Of a DNA stretch of 64,000 nucleotides, positions 43,861 to 52,564 are shown piece after piece. Made by a program: the position numbers and the translations under genes. The stretch covers positions 124,001 through 188,000 of the forward strand of contig JAFDXX010000001.1 in NCBI GenBank assembly GCA_018267705.1, written 5' to 3'. Within the stretch, counting starts at the first letter, position 1. Each line of letters begins with the position of its first letter. The stretch is from Bacteroidota bacterium. Its GTDB lineage: Bacteria > Bacteroidota > Bacteroidia > Chitinophagales > Chitinophagaceae. Under the pieces are notes generated by a model. That model was not told the origin of the DNA. It made no database searches and saw only the letters and a program-made list of their open reading frames with translations.

Positions 43861-46638
43861 TTATTTTTTCTTTAAATAATCTCTTAACACATATTGCAGA
43901 ATACCATTGTTTTTATAATATTCTATTTCTATGGCAGAATCTAATCTTGCTTCAACTTTAAAATTTATTTCTTTTCCCGAAGGGTGAATAGCTTTTACAT
44001 CTAATAATTTATGAGGAGTTAAATTTTTTTCTAAACCATTAATAGCAAAAGTTTCTGTTCCATCTAAACCCAATGAAGCGGCATTTTGTTCATTAGTAAA
44101 AATAAGAGGGGCAACGCCCATGCCTACTAAATTGCTTCTATGAATACGTTCATAACTTTCTGCAATAACCGCTTTAACTCCTAATAAAAAAGTTCCTTTT
44201 GCAGCCCAATCTCTTGAAGAGCCTGAACCATATTCTTTGCCTGCAAGAATAATTAAAGGTGTATTGTCATTTTTATATTTCATTGCCACATCAAAAACGG
44301 TGGTTACTTCATTTGTAGGGAAATATTTACTGTAGCCTCCTTCTTTATCAACAATTTTATTTTTAATTCTAACATTTGCAAATGTTCCTCTCATCATTAC
44401 TTCATGATTGCCTCTGCGTGAGCCATAAGAATTAAAATCTTCTTTTGCAATACCTTTTGAATTAAGATAAACACCGGCAGCAGAATTTTCTTTAAAAGAA
44501 CCTGCAGGAGAAATATGATCTGTTGTTACAGAATCTCCTAAATATAATAATACTCTTGCGTTATTAATATCTGTAATGGGTGCTGGTGTTGCTTGTAAAT
44601 TTTCAAAGAAAGGAGCTTCTTTAATGTAAGTAGAATTTTTATTCCATTCAAAATTTTGATCAAGATTTACTGCTAAGTTTTGCCAATCTGTAGAGCCATC
44701 AAAAATTACATCATACACTTCTTTAAAATCATCTTGCTTTAAACATTCATTAATTGTTTGTTGAATATCTTCTCTGCTTGGCCAGATATCTTTTAAATAA
44801 ACAGGTTCTCCATTAGGGTCAAAATCAATTGGATCATTAATTAAATCTATATCAACTCTACCAACTAAAGCATAAGCAACAACAAGCATTGGCGACATTA
44901 AGAAATTCATTTTAACTTGTGGATGTACTCTTGCTTCAAAATTTCTATTGCCGGAAAGTACTGAAGCAACCACTAATTCTCCTTTATCAACAGCTTCTGC
45001 AATTGCAGGAGGTAAAGGACCTGAATTACCTATGCATGAAGTACAACCATAACCAACAGTATGAAAACGTAAAGCATCTAAATCTACATTTAAACCGGAG
45101 CGTTCTAAATATTTTGTTACTACTTTAGAGCCGGGTGCTAAAGAAGTTTTTACCCACGATTTTGTTCTTAAACCTTTTTCAACTGCGTTTCTTGCTAATA
45201 ATCCTGCACCAACCATTACAGCAGGGTTTGAAGTATTTGTACAGCTTGTAATAGCAGCAATAACAATACTTCCATCACTCACAACAAATTCTTTATGTTT
45301 TTGTTTAACTCTTACTGTATGATGTTCATTATCTGCAATTATTTCAGAAACGGCTTCTGTGTTTTTAGGGAGTTTGCCAAAAATAAATTCTGTTCCGGAG
45401 CCTCCTTCTTTCAACCATGCAGAGTCTATTCTTTCTTCTTTTGTTTTATAATCTCTGTTAAATTCTCCTTTTAATATTTCGCAAAATTTATTGCCTAAAT
45501 CTTTTACAAAAATTTTGTCTTGTGGGCGTTTAGGACCGGAAACTGTTGGTTCTAAGGTTGATAAATTTAATTCAACAACAGTTGAATATTTTATGTTTTC
45601 ATTTCCTGTTCTCCATAATAAATTTTCTTTGCAATATGCTTCTACAATATTTATTTGTTCTTCTGAACGATTGGTAGAACGCATATATTCTAATGTTCTA
45701 TCATCAATAGGAAAATAAGTAACTGTACAGCCAAATTCTGGTGACATATTGCCTATTGTTGCACGGTCTGTAACAGATAAATTATTTAAGCCATCCCCAA
45801 AAACTTCAACAAATTTTCCAACCACTTTTGTATCACGTAATAATCTTGTAATAGTTAATACTAAATCAGTTGCAGTACAATGATTAGGAATTTTTCCGAT
45901 TAGTTTTAAACCTACTACTTCAGGACAAGTAAAAAATATAGGCTGACCAAGCATGGCTGCTTCTGCTTCAATTCCTCCAACTCCCCAAGCAATTACACCA
46001 ATACCATTCACCATAGGTGTGTGAGAATCTGTACCAACCAATGTATCAGGAAAAAGCCAACCATTTCTTTCAGTAACAGCTTTGCATAAATATTCTAAAT
46101 TTACTTGATGACAAATTCCCATACCGGGAGGTACTACAGTAAAATTTTTTAATCCTTTTTGTGCCCATTTTAATAATTCATAACGTTCTTTATTTCTATC
46201 AAATTCAAGTTCTACATTTTTATCGTAAGAATAATCTGTGCCATAATAATCTACTTGAACAGAGTGATCAATAACTAAATCTACAGGAATAGCAGGATTA
46301 ATTTTTTGACCATCTTTACCATGTCTAACATATTCTGCACGCAATGAAGCCATATCTACAACAGCCGGAACGCCTGTAAAATCTTGCATTAGCACACGCC
46401 CCGGCATAAAAGGAATGTCTTTATCAATAGTTTGAGGTTGCCAATTTAATAGTGTATCAACATGTTCATCTGTTATACTAAATCCATCATAATTTCTTAA
46501 TATGTTTTCTAATAAAATGCGAATACTAAATGGCAAATGTTCTACACTTTTACCATTAAAATTTTTCAGTGAACTGTATTGATATTTTTTACCATTTACT
46601 AAAAGTTCTTTTACTGATTTTGCTTTAGAATAACTCAT
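43861..46638 (-). CDS. acnA: Aconitate hydratase AcnA
   Basis: 925 residues of the AcnA/IRP1 type, a TCA-cycle enzyme isomerising citrate and isocitrate. The 4Fe-4S ligands are present in AITSCTNTSNP and GYGCTSCIGNSGPLPP. Other signatures are VGTDSHTPMVNGIGV, GSRRGNHEVMMRGTFANVRI and KEYGSGSSRDWAAKGT in the swivel domain. Length is normal. The gene is monocistronic or leads a short transcript into the SMUG2-like gene. A 7-bp dyad lies 56 bases upstream. Confidence 0.97.
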   Translation of the reverse strand: MSYSKAKSVKELLVNGKKYQYSSLKNFNGKSVEHLPFSIRILLENILRNYDGFSITDEHVDTLLNWQPQTIDKDIPFMPGRVLMQDFTGVPAVVDMASLRAEYVRHGKDGQKINPAIPVDLVIDHSVQVDYYGTDYSYDKNVELEFDRNKERYELLKWAQKGLKNFTVVPPGMGICHQVNLEYLCKAVTERNGWLFPDTLVGTDSHTPMVNGIGVIAWGVGGIEAEAAMLGQPIFFTCPEVVGLKLIGKIPNHCTATDLVLTITRLLRDTKVVGKFVEVFGDGLNNLSVTDRATIGNMSPEFGCTVTYFPIDDRTLEYMRSTNRSEEQINIVEAYCKENLLWRTGNENIKYSTVVELNLSTLEPTVSGPKRPQDKIFVKDLGNKFCEILKGEFNRDYKTKEERIDSAWLKEGGSGTEFIFGKLPKNTEAVSEIIADNEHHTVRVKQKHKEFVVSDGSIVIAAITSCTNTSNPAVMVGAGLLARNAVEKGLRTKSWVKTSLAPGSKVVTKYLERSGLNVDLDALRFHTVGYGCTSCIGNSGPLPPAIAEAVDKGELVVASVLSGNRNFEARVHPQVKMNFLMSPMLVVAYALVGRVDIDLINDPIDFDPNGEPVYLKDIWPSREDIQQTINECLKQDDFKEVYDVIFDGSTDWQNLAVNLDQNFEWNKNSTYIKEAPFFENLQATPAPITDINNARVLLYLGDSVTTDHISPAGSFKENSAAGVYLNSKGIAKEDFNSYGSRRGNHEVMMRGTFANVRIKNKIVDKEGGYSKYFPTNEVTTVFDVAMKYKNDNTPLIILAGKEYGSGSSRDWAAKGTFLLGVKAVIAESYERIHRSNLVGMGVAPLIFTNEQNAASLGLDGTETFAINGLEKNLTPHKLLDVKAIHPSGKEINFKVEARLDSAIEIEYYKNNGILQYVLRDYLKKK

Positions 46639-46693
46639 AAAATAATATCTATATTGGTTAACAAAAATTTAATAAGGCAATTGTTTTAATTAG

Positions 46694-46711
46694 AATTTGC
46701 AAACGCAAATT
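46694..46711. repeat. Perfect 7-bp dyad upstream of acnA
   Basis: AATTTGC and GCAAATT flank AAAC. It sits 56-73 bases before the acnA start and could be an operator. The rest of the 239-base intergenic region holds a -7 element for the next plus-strand gene and nothing else I recognise. Confidence 0.4.
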
Positions 46712-46857
46712 TTTCACCTTGTTGAGAAGGTTTATTAGTGAGCACAATTTACGAAAATCTATTCTGAATGTTTTCAATGCTATGAACACAATTTATCTAT
46801 TTCAGGAAATTTTATTTAGAAGCTATTGTTTGCTAATTCTGTGTATAAGGCAATTAG

Positions 46858-46865
46858 TAATTTTG
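46858..46865 (+). promoter_or_regulatory. -7 promoter element of the second AhpD-like gene
   Basis: TAATTTTG matches TAnnTTTG exactly, 60 bases before the ATG at 46926. A TTTG at 46829-46832 is 25 bases away, too far to count as a proper -33 box. Confidence 0.45.
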
Positions 46866-46925
46866 TAAGAAGAAGTATTGTATGAATTACCTATTTCTTT
46901 TTTTATGAAGATTAATATTTTGCAA

Positions 46926-47363
46926 ATGAAAAAAAGAATTAATATATATAAAGCTCTACCCGAAGCATACGAAGCAATGATTGCTTTAGAAAAAACGCTT
47001 GAAGAAAGTGGGTTAGATAAAAAATTGTATGAACTTATTAAAACCAGAGCGTCTCAAATTAATGGTTGTGCGTATTGCATTAATATGCATGTACGTGATG
47101 CAATGCAAATAGGAGAAACTGCACAACGCTTATTTTTATTAGATGCATGGAGAGAAACCGAATTATACACTCCAAAAGAAAGAGCAGTATTAGCACTTAC
47201 AGAAGCTATGACAAATATTGCCGGCACGCATGTATCTGATGAAGTGTATGATGAAGCACTCAAACACTTAACTGAAAAAGAATTGGCCGCCGTAATAATG
47301 ACTGTTGTTGCCATTAATGGTTGGAATAGAATTGCCATTACTACCCATGCGGAATTAGATTAA
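46926..47363 (+). CDS. AhpD-family alkylhydroperoxidase-like protein
   Basis: 145 residues from MKKRINIYKALPEAYEAM, the usual start for this family; ATGs at 46878 and 46905 would add a hydrophobic stretch. The active-site motif NGCAYCINMHVRDA (CxxCxxxH) is intact, and ELIKTRASQI and TPKERAVLALTEAMT are characteristic of the carboxymuconolactone decarboxylase/AhpD family. A thiol-based peroxidase-related role is likely. It stands alone and is convergent with the TlpA-like gene, ending 5 bases from it. Confidence 0.88.
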   Translation: MKKRINIYKALPEAYEAMIALEKTLEESGLDKKLYELIKTRASQINGCAYCINMHVRDAMQIGETAQRLFLLDAWRETELYTPKERAVLALTEAMTNIAGTHVSDEVYDEALKHLTEKELAAVIMTVVAINGWNRIAITTHAELD

Positions 47364-47367
47364 TGCA

Positions 47368-48444
47368 CTACTTCAATAATTCTTTTAATTTTTGTACCAA
47401 TTCATCACCATGTAAATTACGTGCAATAATTTTTCCTTCAGGGTTTATAAGTATGTTTTGTGGAATACTCTCAATATGATACAATTGTGCTACTTCATTT
47501 TGCCAATATTTTAAATCGCTTACATGTGTCCAAGTAAGTTTATCATCATTAATAGCTTTTAACCAATTGTCTTTATCCTTATCAAGCGATACGCCTAATA
47601 TGGTAAAATTTTTATCTTTAAACATATTATAAGCATTTACAATATTAGGATTTTCTCTACGGCAGGGGCCACACCAACTTGCCCAAAAATCTACTAATAC
47701 ATATTTGCCTTTAAAAGAAGCTAAACGTACGGCATTATTAGCGGTATCTTGTTGTACAAAATCTATTGCATTTGTTCCTACGCTTCCAATACGTGCATCT
47801 GCCAAAGTTTGTGCAATTAATTTTCCGTAAACACTTTGCTGTGCAATAGGTGCAAGCATATTAAATCTTGTTTCTAATTCATCGGCACTGGCAAATAAAG
47901 GGTTTACTGCAAATAATACAAATGCACTAACAGGTGATGCGGGTTTTTGTTTTATAGTTAATTGTGTTTGCTCAATTACTTTATAGCGGGTTGCTTCAAA
48001 AATTTTTATTAAAGAATCTCTTTGAGTAGAAGGGTTTTTTACCGTTTGAATTTTTTGTGCAACTGTTTGCAGTTTATCTTTTAACGGATTGAAATGTAGC
48101 AAATATGCATTATACTCATTATTTAATGCAGAGCCTGTTACTACTGCTTTTTTAATGTTAAATGATTCGCCTGTTATGGTAATATTTTCGTTACCTGCAA
48201 AAAATTCAACTGTTTCTTTGTAACCAATAAATCCTAATTGACAAAAGTCGGCATCTGTTAATTTTCCTGTTAAAGAAAATTTTCCTTTACTGGCATAAGT
48301 TTGTGCAATTGTTTTTCCGTTAAAGCCACTGTTTAAAAAAACGAGTGTACTATCTTTTAAACCTTTTATATTTCCCGATATATTGTAAGTGTTTTGCGAA
48401 AAAGCAATAATTGGAAAGAAAAAAACAAATAATAATTTTTTCAT
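47368..48444 (-). CDS. TlpA-like thiol-disulfide oxidoreductase with DUF4369 domain
   Basis: 358 residues with a signal peptide ending near AFSQ. The N-terminal region (about 20-120) is of the DUF4369 type, followed by a helical spacer. The C-terminal domain (about 215-358) is thioredoxin-like with active site WASWCGPCRRENP and cis-Pro in ESIPQNILI. It should reduce disulfides in the periplasm. The gene begins 5 bases after the hisIE stop and is likely the last gene of the trpA-his transcript, although its function is unrelated to histidine. Confidence 0.9.
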   Translation of the reverse strand: MKKLLFVFFFPIIAFSQNTYNISGNIKGLKDSTLVFLNSGFNGKTIAQTYASKGKFSLTGKLTDADFCQLGFIGYKETVEFFAGNENITITGESFNIKKAVVTGSALNNEYNAYLLHFNPLKDKLQTVAQKIQTVKNPSTQRDSLIKIFEATRYKVIEQTQLTIKQKPASPVSAFVLFAVNPLFASADELETRFNMLAPIAQQSVYGKLIAQTLADARIGSVGTNAIDFVQQDTANNAVRLASFKGKYVLVDFWASWCGPCRRENPNIVNAYNMFKDKNFTILGVSLDKDKDNWLKAINDDKLTWTHVSDLKYWQNEVAQLYHIESIPQNILINPEGKIIARNLHGDELVQKLKELLK

Positions 48445-48449
48445 TAGTG

Positions 48450-49046
48450 TTATTTTGAATGACGTTGTTGTAAAATTTTAATTACGTCTTGCAATTTATA
48501 ATCTTTGGCGTTAAGTAAAATTAAATAATGAAAAAGTAAATCGGCAGCTTCATTTAAAAACAATTCTTCACTATTATTTGTTGCTTCAATTACTAATTCT
48601 ACAGCTTCTTCACCAACTTTTTGTGCTACTTTATTTATCCCTTTTGATAGTAGTTGTGCTACATAACTTTTTTCAACTGATGCTTGTTTTCTCAAGCGAA
48701 TAATATCTTCTAAATAAAATAAAAAATCTTCATTGTGGTTTTTTTCACTCCAACAAGTATCTGCACCGGTATGGCAAACGGGCCCGATTGGATGGGCTTT
48801 AATTAATAAAGTATCATTATCGCAATCAACAGTTATTGTTTTCAACATTAAAAAATTACCACTTTCTTCTCCTTTTGTCCATAATCTATTTTTGCTTCTG
48901 CTGTAAAAGGTAACTTTTCCTGTTTGTTGTGTAGTTTGTAAAGCTTCTTCGTTCATAAAGCCAAGCATTAATACTTTGTGTGTATCAAAATCTTGAACAA
49001 TTGCAGGAACCAAATTGTTGGTATATTTTTTAAAATCTACTTTCAT
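48450..49046 (-). CDS. hisIE: Bifunctional phosphoribosyl-AMP cyclohydrolase / phosphoribosyl-ATP pyrophosphatase
   Basis: 198 residues. The N-terminal HisI domain (1-105) has TGKVTFYSRSKNRLWTKGE, the zinc and metal ligands around DCDNDTLL and HTGADTCW. The C-terminal HisE domain (110-198) has KGINKVAQKVGEEAVELV and ADLLFHYLIL. It catalyses steps 2 and 3 of histidine synthesis. The gene follows hisF after a 65-base gap that holds an unusual pair of interleaved inverted repeats. Confidence 0.97.
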   Translation of the reverse strand: MKVDFKKYTNNLVPAIVQDFDTHKVLMLGFMNEEALQTTQQTGKVTFYSRSKNRLWTKGEESGNFLMLKTITVDCDNDTLLIKAHPIGPVCHTGADTCWSEKNHNEDFLFYLEDIIRLRKQASVEKSYVAQLLSKGINKVAQKVGEEAVELVIEATNNSEELFLNEAADLLFHYLILLNAKDYKLQDVIKILQQRHSK

Positions 49047-49058
49047 AAGTTATTGCGT

Positions 49059-49110
49059 ATTTGAAATTTTAAATTCTTATTCATTTCAAATGAGTAATTT
49101 AGAATAAGAA
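49059..49110 (-). other. Interleaved inverted repeats (possible H-type RNA pseudoknot) between hisF and hisIE
   Basis: On the plus strand ATTTGAAAT (49059-49067) matches ATTTCAAAT (49083-49091), and TTCTTATTC (49074-49082) matches GAATAAGAA (49102-49110), each a perfect 9-bp inverted repeat. The arms alternate, so in the his mRNA the two stems either form a pseudoknot (loops of 10, 0 and 6 bases) or are mutually exclusive. It starts directly after the hisF stop and ends 12 bases before the hisIE start. Confidence 0.6.
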
Positions 49111-49111
49111 A

Positions 49112-49927
49112 TTATATTCTAACTTCTATATTCTTGGTTTGCAAATATCGTTTTAAATCAGGAATAGTAATTTCTTTAAAATGAAAAACACTTGCAGCTA
49201 ATGCAGCATCGGCTTTTGCTTGTTTAAACACATCTTCAAAATGCTCCATTGTTCCACCGCCGCCGCTTGCAATTACTGGTACAGTAAGCTTTTCGGCTAA
49301 TTGTTTAGTTATGTCTAATGCAAAACCTTGTTTGGTTCCATCATTATTCATGCTGGTTAATAATATTTCACCGGCACCTAAATCAACAGCTTGCTTTGCC
49401 CAATCAAAACATTTTATTTTAGTTTTTAATCTTCCTCCATTTAAATAAACATACCATTCTCCATCTTCTTCTTTTTTTGTATCAATTGCCAATACTATAC
49501 ATTGGCTTCCAAATTGTTTGGCCAAATCATTTATTAATTTTGGATTTTTAAATGCAGCAGTATTTACAGAAATTTTATCAGCACCGTTTTGCAATAACAT
49601 ACTTACATCTTCTATACTACTAATTCCTCCACCAACTGTAAAAGGAATATTAATGTGATGTGCAATTTTATTGACTAATTCATTTAATGTTTTTCTTTTT
49701 TCAATAGTTGCGGTAATATCTAAGAATACTAATTCATCTGCACCTTGCTGTGCATAGATTGCAGCTAATTCAACGGGGTTTCCTGCATCAATCAGGTTTA
49801 CAAAATTTGTTCCTTTAACTGTTCTTCCTTCTTTAATATCTAAGCAAGGTATAATGCGTTTGGTTACACCTCCAATTTTTACTGAGGAGTGGAGTGTATT
49901 GGTTGTAGAATATTGTTTATTAAACAT
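49112..49927 (-). CDS. hisF: Imidazole glycerol phosphate synthase cyclase subunit HisF
   Basis: 271 residues. A (beta/alpha)8 barrel with the two catalytic aspartates, Asp30 in [15 protein letters not shown] and the later Asp in [11 protein letters not shown]. It also has VGGGISS and the C-terminal ASGGGGT phosphate site. With HisH it turns PRFAR into IGP and AICAR. The start overlaps the hisA stop as TAATG, supporting the long form; this leaves about 20 extra N-terminal residues before TKRIIPCLD compared with the usual HisF start. No other in-frame start codon closer to TKRII is present. Confidence 0.97.
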   Translation of the reverse strand: MFNKQYSTTNTLHSSVKIGGVTKRIIPCLDIKEGRTVKGTNFVNLIDAGNPVELAAIYAQQGADELVFLDITATIEKRKTLNELVNKIAHHINIPFTVGGGISSIEDVSMLLQNGADKISVNTAAFKNPKLINDLAKQFGSQCIVLAIDTKKEEDGEWYVYLNGGRLKTKIKCFDWAKQAVDLGAGEILLTSMNNDGTKQGFALDITKQLAEKLTVPVIASGGGGTMEHFEDVFKQAKADAALAASVFHFKEITIPDLKRYLQTKNIEVRI

Positions 49928-50643
49928 TAAAAAAATCTTTTTAGTTCTTCTAATTTTATTTTATTCTCATAAATGGCTTTACCAACAATTGTTGCTTTGC
50001 AACCCATTAGTTTTAATGCTTCTAAATCTTTAATAGAACTTACGCCACCGCTTGCTATAAAAAATATTTCAGGAAATTTTTGAATGATGTTTTTATATAA
50101 TTCAATTGAAGGGCCTTCTAGTTTACCATCTTTACTAATATCTGTACAGAAAATTTGTTGAACATTTTTTTGTACATAGCTTTCAATAAAAGCATACACA
50201 TTAATATTTGTTGTTTCTAACCAGCCGCCAACAGCAATTTTTTCATCTTTTACATCAGCACCTAATAAAAATTTATGAGCACCAAATTGTAATAACCATT
50301 TTGTAAATTCAGTTTCGTTTTTAACAGCTATACTGCCAACTGTTGCTAAAGTAGCGCCACTTTTAAAAACTATTTCTACATCTTTATCGGTTTTAATTCC
50401 TCCGCCAAAATCAATCATCAATTTTGTTTTAGTAGCAATGGTTTCTAATGTTTTCCAATTAATTATTTTCCCTGCTTTTGCACCGTCTAAATCTACTAAA
50501 TGTAATCGTTGTAAACCTGCGTCTTCAAACTGTTTAGCAATTTCTAAGGGATGCTCGTTATAAATTTTTTTTTGAGCATAATTGCCTTCAGTAAGTCTTA
50601 CGCATTTTCCATCTATCACATCAATGGCCGGTATTATTTGCAT
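49927..50643 (-). CDS. hisA: Phosphoribosylformimino-5-aminoimidazole carboxamide ribotide isomerase HisA
   Basis: 238 residues. TIM barrel with [17 protein letters not shown] (catalytic Asp8), [28 protein letters not shown] (second catalytic Asp) and [11 protein letters not shown]. It isomerises ProFAR to PRFAR for HisHF. It overlaps the hisF start by one base (TAATG), implying translational coupling. The gap to hisH upstream is 21 bases. Confidence 0.97.
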   Translation of the reverse strand: MQIIPAIDVIDGKCVRLTEGNYAQKKIYNEHPLEIAKQFEDAGLQRLHLVDLDGAKAGKIINWKTLETIATKTKLMIDFGGGIKTDKDVEIVFKSGATLATVGSIAVKNETEFTKWLLQFGAHKFLLGADVKDEKIAVGGWLETTNINVYAFIESYVQKNVQQIFCTDISKDGKLEGPSIELYKNIIQKFPEIFFIASGGVSSIKDLEALKLMGCKATIVGKAIYENKIKLEELKRFF

Positions 50644-50664
50644 TGTGTATTGAAAGTTGAATAT

Positions 50665-51267
50665 TTATGAATGAATATTTTTTACAAAATTCTTTAAAAT
50701 TTGTTCTCCTACTTCTGCACTTTTTTCGGGATGAAATTGAACACCATAAAAATTATTTTTTTGTAAAGCAGAACTGTATGGCTGCATATAATTGGTAGTT
50801 GCAATAGTATGATTACCTAATGATGCATAATAGCTATGCACAAAATAGCAATAGCTGTTTTGTTTTACATGTTTAAATAAATCTGTTTTTAAATCATAAA
50901 TATTATTCCAACCAATTTGTGGAACTTTATTTTTAATGAATGAAGAAGGGCGAAAAAGTTTTACCTCTTCATCAAATATTCCTAAACATTCTGTGTTGTT
51001 TTCTTCAGAGTGTTTGCACATTAATTGCATGCCTAAACATATTCCTAATACAGGCTGTGTAAGGGTTTTAATCACTTTGTCTAAACCTCTTTCTTTTAAA
51101 TAGTTCATTGCAGTACTTGCTTCACCAACACCGGGGAAAATTACTTTATCGGCAGATTGTATTTGTTGCACATTATCTGTTACAATAGCTTTTACATTTA
51201 TTCTTTCTAAAGCATACAAAACACTTTGAATATTGCCTGCATTGTATTTTATAATTGTAAGTTGCAC
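50665..51267 (-). CDS. hisH: Imidazole glycerol phosphate synthase glutaminase subunit HisH
   Basis: 200 residues. Class I glutamine amidotransferase with nucleophile Cys in GICLGMQLMC, and His and Glu of the triad in YGVQFHPEKSAEVG. It supplies ammonia to HisF. It starts 6 bases after the trpA stop and is followed by hisA. Confidence 0.97.
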   Translation of the reverse strand: MQLTIIKYNAGNIQSVLYALERINVKAIVTDNVQQIQSADKVIFPGVGEASTAMNYLKERGLDKVIKTLTQPVLGICLGMQLMCKHSEENNTECLGIFDEEVKLFRPSSFIKNKVPQIGWNNIYDLKTDLFKHVKQNSYCYFVHSYYASLGNHTIATTNYMQPYSSALQKNNFYGVQFHPEKSAEVGEQILKNFVKNIHS

Positions 51268-51273
51268 AGTAAA

Positions 51274-52056
51274 TTAGATTAAAATTGATTGAAGAAAATT
51301 TTTAGTTGTTTCTTCAATATTGTTTGAATTTTCTATTGCTTTAATATATGCTGTACCAATAATGGCTCCATTAGCATGCTTACAGGCGGTAGTAAAAGTT
51401 TGTTTATCTTTTATGCCAAAACCCACTAGAATTGGATTTTTTAAATTATACGATTGTAATTTTTGCAAATAAATTTCAACTGTATTAAAGTCTTTTTCTT
51501 TTCCGGTTGTGGCAGATGAGCTTACTGCATATAAAAATCCTGAACTTAAGTTATCTAATTTTCTAACTCTTTGTTCAGATGTTTCGGGTGTAACTAAAAA
51601 AATAAAATTTAGTTTATGTTTTTTTATAATCGCTCCATATTCTGTTTCAAATTCATGTTCAGGTAAATCAGGAAGTATTAAACCATCAACGCCAACATTG
51701 GCGGCATCTGCACAAAATTTTTCAAATCCATATTGTAATACAGGATTCATATATCCCATTAATACAATGCCTATATCTTTTAAAAAAGAATTTTGAGGGC
51801 GAAAATTTTTTAACTGTTCAAATAATTTATGAATTGTCATTCCATTATTTAAAGCTTTGCTGCTACTGGCTTGTATTGTTTCACCATCGGCTAATGGATC
51901 ACTATAGGGTATTCCGATTTCAATAATGTCTGCACCGTTTTCAGCTAATAAATTCATAATATTTAATGTGCTGTTAAGTGTGGGGAAACCTGCGGTACAG
52001 TAAATATTAAGAATATTGTTTTGTTTTTTATTGAATAGTTGTTCAAGCCTGCTCAT
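51274..52056 (-). CDS. trpA: Tryptophan synthase alpha chain
   Basis: 260 residues. The alpha-subunit barrel cleaves indole-3-glycerol phosphate. Motifs: IYCTAGFPTLNST, ADIIEIGIPYSDPLADGE with the catalytic Glu and Asp, GLILPDLPEHE, and VGFGIKDKQ. It is the first gene of a minus-strand run continuing with hisH, hisA, hisF and hisIE, so tryptophan and late histidine synthesis share a transcript. Other trp genes are not in the window, which differs from the common trpBA pairing. Confidence 0.97.
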   Translation of the reverse strand: MSRLEQLFNKKQNNILNIYCTAGFPTLNSTLNIMNLLAENGADIIEIGIPYSDPLADGETIQASSSKALNNGMTIHKLFEQLKNFRPQNSFLKDIGIVLMGYMNPVLQYGFEKFCADAANVGVDGLILPDLPEHEFETEYGAIIKKHKLNFIFLVTPETSEQRVRKLDNLSSGFLYAVSSSATTGKEKDFNTVEIYLQKLQSYNLKNPILVGFGIKDKQTFTTACKHANGAIIGTAYIKAIENSNNIEETTKNFLQSILI

Positions 52057-52124
52057 GCTAACCTTTTAAATATGTACGTATATTAAAACGAAAGTAAGGC
52101 AAAAGCAGTTGTGTGTTTTTAAAA

Positions 52125-52481
52125 CTACTTAAATGGTTTTAATTCTTTCAACAAATTCTCATCAAATCCAACTGCAACAATAGTTTTATTGTTTGTAATA
52201 ATAGGACGTTTTATAATAGAATTATTTTGAAGCATTAGCTTAACAGCTTCAGTTACATTCGTTATTTTGTTTTGTGTAGCAACATTTAAAGTTTTCCATG
52301 TTGTACTCCGTTTGTTTAATAAAACTGTCCAATCTTTTTGTTGGCACCAATGTTCTAAAGTTTTTGTATCAATTCCATCGGTTTTGTAATTATGAAATTG
52401 ATAGGCAATTTTATTTTTATTTAACCATTTTAGAGTTTTGACTATTGTATCGCAATTCGGAATGCCGTAAACAGTAAGCAT
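52125..52481 (-). CDS. ArsC/Spx-family thioredoxin-fold protein (YffB-like)
   Basis: 118 residues. The start MLTVYGIPNCDTIVKTLKWL contains the single N-terminal cysteine of the ArsC/Spx family, followed by LLNKRSTTWK and IIKRPIITNNKTIVAVGF, which match the conserved RPI/V region. These proteins are small thiol reductases or regulators; actual arsenate reduction is doubtful without an ars operon nearby. It is divergent from the TonB-type receptor gene, 83 bases apart. Confidence 0.87.
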   Translation of the reverse strand: MLTVYGIPNCDTIVKTLKWLNKNKIAYQFHNYKTDGIDTKTLEHWCQQKDWTVLLNKRSTTWKTLNVATQNKITNVTEAVKLMLQNNSIIKRPIITNNKTIVAVGFDENLLKELKPFK

Positions 52482-52564
52482 AAATTTATTTTAAGTAAAA
52501 ATAAACGTTTATGTTTTTTACAAGTCTCAGCGTTGCTGATAATGCGTTATTTTGCAGGAATTGT

